Part shown: positions 17,027-23,739 of the stretch, piece by piece
Position numbering within the stretch: the first letter of the stretch is position 1
Layout: every line of letters begins with the position of its first letter
NCBI GenBank assembly: GCA_963720885.1
Contig: CAVRGW010000005.1
Span: 248,001-312,000, forward strand
Source: DATLLN01 sp963720885
GTDB lineage: Bacteria > Actinomycetota > Thermoleophilia > Gaiellales > JAICJC01
Reading direction: 5' to 3'
Length of the DNA stretch: 64,000 nt
Notes under the pieces: generated by a model
Seen by the model: only the letters and a program-made list of their open reading frames with translations
What the model was told of the DNA's origin: nothing
Database searches by the model: none
Made by a program: the position numbers and the translations under genes

Positions 17027-17479
17027 CTACCTGTCGATGAAGCTCAGGCGGTACTTGCCCACCTGCAGCTCGTCTCCGTCGGCGAGGCGGGATTCCTCGA
17101 CCCGCTCGCGGTTCACGTACGTGCCGTTCAGGCTCCCCTGGTCACGGACGTGGATGCCGTCCGGCTGGCGCTCGAGCACCGCGTGCTCGCGCGACACGGT
17201 CACGTCGTCGAGGAACACGTCGCACTCCGGCGCCCGGCCGATGGTCGTCCGCTCGCCGGCCACCGAGTAGTAGTCGCCGGTGCGCCCGGCCCCCAGGCGG
17301 ATGACCAGCGTCGGCCCCTCGGCGACGGCGTCCATCACGCCGGTGTCCGGGCCCGCCTCGGGCGGCGGGGTGAAGCTCATGGTGGTCTCGGCCTCGGTGG
17401 GCTCGATCAGCGCTGCCCCGCAGCGCCCGCAGAAGCGCGCCTGGTCGCGGTTGTGATGACCGCATTCGGGACAGTACAT
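17027..17479 (-). CDS. garA: GarA/OdhI-like FHA protein with N-terminal zinc ribbon
   Basis: The 150-residue product begins with a CxxC-CxxC zinc ribbon (YCPECG, FCGRCG), then carries the GarA phosphorylation motif ETT at residues 31-33. An FHA domain follows with GRAPECDVFLDDVTVSREHA and GSLNGTYVNRE. In mycobacteria GarA switches off 2-oxoglutarate dehydrogenase until the ETT threonine is phosphorylated by PknB or PknG, after which the FHA domain binds its own tail. The same control is plausible here but inferred. The added zinc ribbon is not in mycobacterial GarA. A PknB-type kinase lies at 21.6 kb. Confidence 0.85.
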   Translation of the reverse strand: MYCPECGHHNRDQARFCGRCGAALIEPTEAETTMSFTPPPEAGPDTGVMDAVAEGPTLVIRLGAGRTGDYYSVAGERTTIGRAPECDVFLDDVTVSREHAVLERQPDGIHVRDQGSLNGTYVNRERVEESRLADGDELQVGKYRLSFIDR

Positions 17480-17484
17480 GTGCC

Positions 17485-17754
17485 CTACTGCTCCTCGGAG
17501 TCGTCCTTCAGGCCCGGAGGCGGCCCCTTGTGGGCGAGGATCTCGGTCAGGCGCTCGATGTCGACGGCGAGCTGCGCGTCCTCGCCGCCGTGGCGCCGCT
17601 TGATGCGGTCGACCAGCTCGGCGCGGAGGATGTCGATGCGGCCGTGCAGCAGCCTGCGGCGGTAGGAGATCTCCTCCTCCTCGGCGACATGCTCGTCGAT
17701 CAGTCGGCGCAGCTCATCATCCGACAACGATGAGAAATCGGGCAGAACGTCCAT
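17485..17754 (-). CDS. RsiG-like c-di-GMP-responsive anti-sigma factor (single motif)
   Basis: This 89-residue helical protein contains LSDDELRRLIDEHV then EEEISYRRRLLHGRID. Aligned with the RsiG signature E(x3)S(x2)R(x3)Q(x3)D, it reads E-EEI-S-YR-R-RLL-H-GRI-D, so only the Gln is changed, to His. Streptomyces RsiG has two such motifs and holds sigma WhiG when bound to c-di-GMP. Single-motif homodimers are known from Rubrobacter. This copy has one motif, so a homodimer is expected. It leads the garA-merR transcript. The sigma partner is not in the window. Confidence 0.75.
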   Translation of the reverse strand: MDVLPDFSSLSDDELRRLIDEHVAEEEEISYRRRLLHGRIDILRAELVDRIKRRHGGEDAQLAVDIERLTEILAHKGPPPGLKDDSEEQ

Positions 17755-17813
17755 GCGTTTCAGTCCATTTCCACGGGGTTTTCACCGTCCAGTGTACCCG
17801 TGGACGGCCTAAT

Positions 17814-17832
17814 CCTCAACTTCTGGTTGAGG
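17814..17832. terminator. Hairpin between the mannose gene and the RsiG-like gene
   Basis: CCTCAAC pairs with GTTGAGG around TTCTG just past the stop of the minus-strand nucleotidyltransferase gene. The T-rich side (TTTT) lies on the plus orientation, so as a minus-strand terminator it is weak. A second 7 bp inverted repeat, CCACGGG to CCCGTGG, lies nearby at 17771-17802. Confidence 0.35.
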
Positions 17833-17835
17833 GTT

Positions 17836-20343
17836 TTACGCTCCGCTGTCCGTTTCGTTGACGATCTGACGCAGCGTTTCGCGATATTTCGTCTCGAGGA
17901 GCTCGGAATCCTCCCGCGTGGCTCCCTCGGCCCACAGGTGGAAGTACGGCTCATCAGGGTCGGGGATCGCCTGCACCCACCCCTCCTCCTCGAACACCTT
18001 GACGCCGTCCAGGTCGTCGACCTCCATGCCCTTGACCGACTCGATCAGCATCCGCATGACCGCTCCCTTGCGGCTCCACGGGCAGTGCACCACGTCGTGG
18101 ACGCGGGCACTGACAGGGATACCGGCGGCCAGCTCCGACAGCGGCCGGCCGGCGTGGCTCAGCACCTCGAGCACCTTGCAGGTCGACATCACCGCGTCGT
18201 AGGCCGGCAGGAAGGCCGGAAACACGTAGCCGCCGCTGGAGGCGCCGGCGAACACCGCACTCCGCCTCGCGGCCTCGGCCAGCAGGTCGCCCAGGGACGC
18301 CTTCGTCCTGGTGATCCGATGCGACGCTCCGTCGACCACGGTCTCCACCAGGCTGGTCTCGACGATCGGCACCAGCAGGTCGCCCTCGTCCGTCTGCCCG
18401 GCGATCTCCTGCAGCAGCAGCAGCAGCGTCGACTCGGCGTCCAGCGGCCCACCCTGGTCGTCGACCAGCCAGATCCGCTCAGCCGAGACGTCCATCACGA
18501 CGCCGATGTCGGCGCCCACTGCCGTCACCACCCGGCTGGTCTCGGCGACCGCGTCCTCGCGGGACGTGGGTGCGCGGATGTCAGAGGTCTCGACAAAGCC
18601 GTTGAGGCCGATCAGCTCGACGCCCAGGGCGCCGATCAGCGACGGCACGATCAGCGATGCCGGGGAGTGGCCGTAGTTGAGAACGAGCCGGGGCGCCCGC
18701 CGGCGGATCGCGGCGGCGTCCACCGACGACAGCAGGTCGTCGATGTAGGCCTCGGACGCCCGCGACGGGTAGGTCACCCGGCCGATGGCGTCGCTGGTCA
18801 TCCGCCGGAACTCCTGACGGGAGTACGTGCGCTCGATGCGCTTGAGCGTGGACTCGGCGGCAACGGTGCCCGGCGATTCGAAGAAGCGCACCTGCACGAC
18901 CTCGGGGTCGTCGTCGGCGATCCGCACGTGCACGCCGAATGCCTTGTCGTCGCCCTTCAGCTGGTGGCGGGCGACCGCCGGCATGGCGATCCGCAGGTCG
19001 GAGACGGCGACGCCGGTCGACACCAACCCGGCGACGATCGCGCGGTTGATCATCCGCGAGGCGGGATGGGCGTCGCGGCTGGCGACCACCCGGGTGCCGA
19101 CTGGCATCGTCGTGCCGTAAGCCATGGCGATGCGGGCGGCGACCTCGGGTGTGATGTCGACGCCCACCAGGCCGTTGACACCGTCGCGAACGAACAGCGT
19201 GCTCAGGCCCCGCGACTCCCAGATCAGGTTGGAGTGGACGACCGCGCCGGGCTCGATGGTCTTGAACGGGTAGACGCGCACCCCGCGCTGGAGCACCGCC
19301 TCCGCGCCGATCGAGCACTCGTCGCCGATGGCCGCACCGGGGTTGATCAGGGCGTGGGCGCGGACGTCCACCCGCTTGCCCAGGACGGCGCCCTCGATCC
19401 GTGCACCGGGGCCGATGTAGCAGCCCGAGTCGATCACCGACCGGTGGGTCGTGGCGCCGTCCTTGACGACGACGTTGTTGCCAAGCACGGAGTACGACTC
19501 GATCCGGGCTCCGGCGTCGATGCGCGAGAAGTTGCCGATGTAGGCGGGGCCCTCGATCTGCCCGAGCTCCGGCAGCTGCACGCCGTCGCCCAGGTAGACG
19601 TTCTCGCGCAGCCGAATACCCGGGATGTCCAGGGCGACCTTGCCGTCGAGCGCGTCGTCGTTGGCCTGCCTGTACTGCTCCAGCGTCCCCACGTCCTGCC
19701 AGTAGCCCTCGGCGATCCACCCGTGCAGCGGCCGGCCGCGTTCCAGGAGATCGGGGAAGAGCTGCTTCGAGAAGTCGTATGGCTCGTTCTCGGGGATCGC
19801 GCGCAGCACCGAGGGCTCGAGCACGTAGACGCCGGTGTTGATCGTGTCGGAAAAGACCTGGCCCCAGGACGGCTTCTCCAGGAACCGCTCGATCCGCCCC
19901 TCCTCGTCGGTGATGACGACGCCGAACTCGAGCGGGTTGTCGACGCGCTTCAGGGCGATGGTGGCGGCGGCGCCCCGCTCGCGGTGGTGCGCGACCAGCG
20001 CGGACAGGTCGAAGTCGCAGAGCGCGTCGCCGGAGATCACCAGGAAGGTGTCGTCCAGCAGCTCCGCCGCGGCGCGCACGCTGCCGGCGGTGCCCAGCGG
20101 CGACTCCTCGACCGAGTACTGCATCCGCACGCCGAGCTCGTCGCCGTCGCCGAAATACCCGCGGATCACCTGCGGCAGGTAGGCGACGGTGACGACGATG
20201 TCGTCGAACCCGTGGGAGCGCAGCAGCTCGATGATGTGCTGCATACACGGCTTGCCGACGATCGGCGCCATCGGCTTCGGCTGGTTGGAGGTCAGCGGCC
20301 GCAGCCGCGTCCCCTCCCCGCCTGCCATCACGACGGCTTTGAT
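17836..20343 (-). CDS. Mannose-1-phosphate guanylyltransferase / phosphomannomutase-like fusion
   Basis: The product has about 835 residues. Residues 1-235 are a nucleotidyltransferase (KAVVMAGGEGTRLRPLTS, QPKPM, ISGDALCDFD, NTGVYVLEP). Residues 245-370 are a left-handed beta-helix of hexapeptide repeats. The remainder is a phosphomannomutase fold whose phospho-serine loop reads VASRDAHPASRMINRAI rather than TASHNP, as in other members of this fused family, so mutase activity is uncertain. It should make GDP-mannose or a similar NDP-sugar for glycans. The conserved first residues KAVVMAGG lie just after an ATC codon at 20343 with AGGGAGGG 5 bases upstream. No ATG, GTG or TTG precedes it; the GTG at 20331 would delete the first strand. 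It overlaps the upstream phosphatidyltransferase gene. Confidence 0.85.
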   Translation of the reverse strand: MKAVVMAGGEGTRLRPLTSNQPKPMAPIVGKPCMQHIIELLRSHGFDDIVVTVAYLPQVIRGYFGDGDELGVRMQYSVEESPLGTAGSVRAAAELLDDTFLVISGDALCDFDLSALVAHHRERGAAATIALKRVDNPLEFGVVITDEEGRIERFLEKPSWGQVFSDTINTGVYVLEPSVLRAIPENEPYDFSKQLFPDLLERGRPLHGWIAEGYWQDVGTLEQYRQANDDALDGKVALDIPGIRLRENVYLGDGVQLPELGQIEGPAYIGNFSRIDAGARIESYSVLGNNVVVKDGATTHRSVIDSGCYIGPGARIEGAVLGKRVDVRAHALINPGAAIGDECSIGAEAVLQRGVRVYPFKTIEPGAVVHSNLIWESRGLSTLFVRDGVNGLVGVDITPEVAARIAMAYGTTMPVGTRVVASRDAHPASRMINRAIVAGLVSTGVAVSDLRIAMPAVARHQLKGDDKAFGVHVRIADDDPEVVQVRFFESPGTVAAESTLKRIERTYSRQEFRRMTSDAIGRVTYPSRASEAYIDDLLSSVDAAAIRRRAPRLVLNYGHSPASLIVPSLIGALGVELIGLNGFVETSDIRAPTSREDAVAETSRVVTAVGADIGVVMDVSAERIWLVDDQGGPLDAESTLLLLLQEIAGQTDEGDLLVPIVETSLVETVVDGASHRITRTKASLGDLLAEAARRSAVFAGASSGGYVFPAFLPAYDAVMSTCKVLEVLSHAGRPLSELAAGIPVSARVHDVVHCPWSRKGAVMRMLIESVKGMEVDDLDGVKVFEEEGWVQAIPDPDEPYFHLWAEGATREDSELLETKYRETLRQIVNETDSGA

Positions 20344-20873
20344 TCGAGCCCTCCCTGCGGGGATCTCAGGTACATCACCGCTGCACCGACTGCCAGCACG
20401 ATGCCCGCGGCGAACACGAACTCGGGCCAGTCGGCGCTGGTCAGCATGAGCAGGGTCAGCGACGCCATGATCACGGCGGTCGCGGTCTTCCCGGTGAAGT
20501 TGACCTGCACGGTCGTCGCCTCGTGGCGCAGCTTGAACACGATCCCCAGCAGCACGTCGCGGAGCAGCACCGGCAGCGCCAGCCACCAGACCAGCCGGTC
20601 GTGCCAGACCAGCAGGATCAGCGCGACGTCGATCAGCAGCCGGTCGGCCAGCGGATCGGCGAGCCGGCCGAACCGCGACTGCACGGCGTAGCGCCGGGCG
20701 AGGTAGCCGTCGAGGAAATCGGTGAACGACGCGGCGGCGAAGATCACCGCAGCGCCCGTGCTGACCCCGTCGTCGGCCTCGGCCAGCAGGATGGCAAAGG
20801 GGATGACGGCCACCAGCCGGGCGGCCGTCAGGGCGTTCGGCAGCCAGGAGACCACATGGGAAGCGTAGAGCAT
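20328..20873 (-). CDS. CDP-alcohol phosphatidyltransferase family protein
   Basis: This membrane enzyme of 181 residues has about five helices. It carries the family motif D-G-x2-A-R-x8-G-x3-D-x3-D, seen as DFLDGYLARRYAVQSRFGRLADPLADR in two overlapping parts. It joins a CDP-linked lipid to an alcohol, for example in phosphatidylglycerol phosphate or cardiolipin synthesis; the alcohol cannot be told. The stop codon lies inside the start region of the GDP-mannose gene, so the two are cotranscribed and coupled. Confidence 0.85.
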   Translation of the reverse strand: MLYASHVVSWLPNALTAARLVAVIPFAILLAEADDGVSTGAAVIFAAASFTDFLDGYLARRYAVQSRFGRLADPLADRLLIDVALILLVWHDRLVWWLALPVLLRDVLLGIVFKLRHEATTVQVNFTGKTATAVIMASLTLLMLTSADWPEFVFAAGIVLAVGAAVMYLRSPQGGLESKPS

Positions 20874-20929
20874 CGCCGTCGGCGGCTCCCTCCAGCGGGC
20901 GATGCGCGGCTCCCTCCCCCGCGCTACCT

Positions 20930-21583
20930 GTGAGCGAGATGATCGACGCGATCGCCGCAGCGACGCGTGGGCTCCAGACCGAGGAACACCGATTCAACGG
21001 TGCCGCCCGCGATGTCGCCAACGCAAACACTCCGGGATACAAGCCCGCCGGCGCCGGCTCGTCGCAGGGCGCGCTGCTCCCGACAGGCTCGCCGCTCGAC
21101 CTGGCGATCGCCGGCGGCGGCTACTTCCGGGTCACCCGCGGAGACGGCTCGGTCGCCTACACGCGCAACGGCGCCTTCCGCCTCGATGTCCAGGGCAGGC
21201 TGGTGACGGGCTCGGGCGAGCGCGTCGATCCCGAGATCGCCGTGCCGCCCGGGGCCGGCGACGCGCGCATCGGCCCGCGCGGCGAGGTCTCCGCCGCGGT
21301 CGGCGGCGCGCTGGTGCCGCTGGGCCGGATCGAGCTGGCCGGCTTCAGCAACCCGGACGGCCTGGCGTCGGCCGGCGATGGGCTGCTCGAGGAGACCGCG
21401 GACAGCGGCCCGGCCGGGCCGGCCGACGGCTTCATCGTGCAGGGCGGGCTCGAGGCATCGGGAACGGACTACGCCGACAGCGCCGTCACGCAGATCACCG
21501 CCTCCCGCAGCTACACCGCGCTCGCCTCCGTGTTCCGCACGGCCGACGAGATGCAGGGCTCGCTGCTGGACATGCTGGCCTGA
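20930..21583 (+). CDS. Flagellar hook/rod family protein (FlgF/FlgG-like)
   Basis: This 217-residue protein has the flagellar axial start (EHRFNGAARDVANANTPGYK), the central hook-basal-body pattern (IAGGGYFRV, AYTRNGAFRLDVQGRLV) and the C-terminal coiled helix (ITASRSYTALASVFRTADEM). It is close in size to FlgF/FlgG but lacks some length. No other flagellar gene is in the window, so the flagellar set is scattered or this is a stray copy. I see no FliA/WhiG promoter upstream. The start is GTG at 20930, and two GCGGCTCCCTCC repeats lie just upstream. Confidence 0.8.
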   Translation: MSEMIDAIAAATRGLQTEEHRFNGAARDVANANTPGYKPAGAGSSQGALLPTGSPLDLAIAGGGYFRVTRGDGSVAYTRNGAFRLDVQGRLVTGSGERVDPEIAVPPGAGDARIGPRGEVSAAVGGALVPLGRIELAGFSNPDGLASAGDGLLEETADSGPAGPADGFIVQGGLEASGTDYADSAVTQITASRSYTALASVFRTADEMQGSLLDMLA

Positions 21584-21616
21584 TGTAACAACGGGGTCAG
21601 ACCCCTTTGTTACATC
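21582..21616. repeat. 35 bp palindrome with GGGGTCAGACCCC core; shared terminator
   Basis: GATGTAACAA and its complement TTGTTACATC flank a GGGGTC-A-GACCCC core. It covers the stop codon of the flagellar gene on one strand and that of the protein kinase on the other, so it could end both transcripts. A related element lies inside kamD at 58668-58698; oriented alike, the two match at 20 of 21 bases over GTAAxAACGGGGTCAGACCCC. Confidence 0.75.
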
Positions 21617-23739
21617 GGTGCAGCCGTCAGCTTCACCAGCGTCCGCTGCTGCGTCAGCTTGTCGTACATCAGCGCTACGACGCCGTCCGGTACCGGGGCA
21701 AGCCACTTTGCCGCCTGGGGAATCGCCGTCGGCTTGCCGATCGGCAGCCCGGTGCTCAGGCTCCGCACCTCGACGGTGTCCGGTGCATCGCCCCGCTGTC
21801 CCTCCCGCGCAACCCAGAGAGCGCCGTCGGCGATCTGGATGCCGCTGATACCGGGCAGCTCGAATGACCGCTGAATCGTGCCGCTGTTCGGGTCGATCTG
21901 AAGCAGCGTGCCGGGCACTGGATCAGCCGCGGTCAGCGATCGCGCGACGACCCAGATGGCGGTGTCTGTCACGATCAGGTTGATCGGCTGGATGCCGTCG
22001 GGCAGCCGGCCGGCGAGATTGAACGACTGGCGCTTGCCGCCGTTCGGGTCGAGCCGGATCAGCGACCCGCCGGACAGCACCCAGGTGGCGTCCTTGCCGT
22101 AGGAGATGTCCCACAGCCGACCCTCGAGCGGGAAGCGCACGACCTTCGCGGCTCCGATCAGCGACTGGCGGACGATCTCGCCGCCCATCGGCGCCCACAC
22201 CGAGCCGGCCCCGACGACGGGGTTGCACCGTCCCACTGGTGGCTTCAGGCATGCCGGAACCCCGGGTAGCGGGATCTGGCGGATCGTCGATCCGGTATCC
22301 GGGTTCACCTCGGCGAGCACGCTGTCCACGGACGTCTCGGTTTTCATTCCGAGCATCCACAGGCTGGTCGGGCCGACCCCCATTCCGATCAGCGACAGAG
22401 GGATCGGATGCTCGTCGCCGAGCGTGCCATCGTCCGGGTTCACGCTGGTGATCGTGCTGCCGGCAGACCCGTGGTCGCGGCGGAGTAGCCAGACATTCGA
22501 TCCATCGCCTTGCAGCACCGACCGGAACACGCCGGCGTCGTGCTCGGTGCCGAGCTTCACTGCTGCCGTGTCCGTCCGGGCCGCGGTTGAAAGGGGCGGC
22601 GGTGCGCTGCCGGGTCCGGACGAGCCGTCGTGCCCGAGAACCAGGTACCCGGCCACCGCGGCAGTGACCAGCAGCACCAGGGCGGCTCCGATGCCCAGCC
22701 AGCGCCGGCGATCGGAGGGCTCGGCCGGCCGACGACTGGGCGGCGACGGTGGCGGTGGCGGCGTGCTCGGCGGCGTGCTGGAGGTCAGCGTCGGGGGCGT
22801 CCGGGCGGTGATCGTCGGCGCGACCGGCACCGGTACCACCGAGGCAGTCGGTGAGGACGATCCCTTGCCGGCCGCGTCGCCCAGCAGCCGCGCGTTTCGC
22901 CGCCACCTCGGCCCGAGCAGGTCGAGCGCGACGTCCTCGAGCTCCTCCCAAGCCACCTCGGCGCTGGCCGGACGGTCCTCGGGGCGCTTTGCCAGCATCC
23001 GCATGATCCACTCCGAGATCCGCGGGTCGAGCGCCGGATCGTGGACGATCGGCGGCTCGGCCTGCTCGCTGACGTGACGCAGCAGCACGGCCATGGGCGT
23101 TGCCGCGCTGCCGAACGGCGGGCGGCCCGTGAACAGCTCGTAGGCGATCGCCCCGGTCGCGTACAGATCGGTGGCCGGGCCGATCGGTTCGCCCATCGCC
23201 TGCTCCGGAGCCATGTAATGCGGCGTCCCGACCGTCGTCCCCGTCTCGGTGAGGTTGATCGAGACCGACCCGCTGAGTGCCTTGGCGATCCCGAAGTCGG
23301 CGATCTTGATCGTGCCGTCGTCCGCGACCATCAGGTTCTCGGGCTTCAAATCGCGGTGGACGATCGAACGCGCCTCGGCGTGCGACAGGCCGGCCAGCAT
23401 CCCCTCGAGCACACCGAGCGACTGGGCCATCGACAGCGGCGCGTCGTACGCCCGCAGCGATCCCCCCGCTACGTACTCCATGGCGATGTAGGGCACCGCG
23501 TCGTGCTCGAAGTAGTCGTACACGGTGACGATGTTCGGGTGGTTGAGCGATCCCCCCAGCCGGGCCTCGCGCAGAAACCGCTCCGCGAACAGGCGGTCGC
23601 CGGCGTGGAACGCCGACAGCTCTTTGAGCGCGACCTCACGTCCCAGGTCGACCTGGCGGGCGAGGTACACGATCGCGGTGCCGCCGCGACCGATCTCGCG
23701 ATCGATCTCATACCGCCCGATCTGCCGAGTGACGTGCAC
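21610..23739 (-). CDS. PknB-type Ser/Thr protein kinase with extracytoplasmic propeller-like domain
   Basis: The 709-residue product has an N-terminal kinase domain (residues about 8-270) with GRGGTAIVYLA, catalytic HRDLKPEN and DFGIAKA. A Pro/Thr-rich linker follows, then one membrane helix (about 346-366) and a C-terminal region of repeated beta blades (residues 390-705, e.g. SLWMLGMKTE, SVWAPMGGEIV). It senses something outside the cell and phosphorylates Ser/Thr inside. It overlaps the FHA-ABC gene by one base (TAGTG) and likely phosphorylates that protein, as PknF does Rv1747. The GarA-like protein is another candidate substrate. Confidence 0.9.
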   Translation of the reverse strand: MHVTRQIGRYEIDREIGRGGTAIVYLARQVDLGREVALKELSAFHAGDRLFAERFLREARLGGSLNHPNIVTVYDYFEHDAVPYIAMEYVAGGSLRAYDAPLSMAQSLGVLEGMLAGLSHAEARSIVHRDLKPENLMVADDGTIKIADFGIAKALSGSVSINLTETGTTVGTPHYMAPEQAMGEPIGPATDLYATGAIAYELFTGRPPFGSAATPMAVLLRHVSEQAEPPIVHDPALDPRISEWIMRMLAKRPEDRPASAEVAWEELEDVALDLLGPRWRRNARLLGDAAGKGSSSPTASVVPVPVAPTITARTPPTLTSSTPPSTPPPPPSPPSRRPAEPSDRRRWLGIGAALVLLVTAAVAGYLVLGHDGSSGPGSAPPPLSTAARTDTAAVKLGTEHDAGVFRSVLQGDGSNVWLLRRDHGSAGSTITSVNPDDGTLGDEHPIPLSLIGMGVGPTSLWMLGMKTETSVDSVLAEVNPDTGSTIRQIPLPGVPACLKPPVGRCNPVVGAGSVWAPMGGEIVRQSLIGAAKVVRFPLEGRLWDISYGKDATWVLSGGSLIRLDPNGGKRQSFNLAGRLPDGIQPINLIVTDTAIWVVARSLTAADPVPGTLLQIDPNSGTIQRSFELPGISGIQIADGALWVAREGQRGDAPDTVEVRSLSTGLPIGKPTAIPQAAKWLAPVPDGVVALMYDKLTQQRTLVKLTAAPM

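Noticed and set aside
17800..20691. 963-codon plus-strand ORF opposite the GDP-mannose gene
   Set aside because: Antisense shadow: the minus strand encodes recognisable nucleotidyltransferase and mutase motifs.
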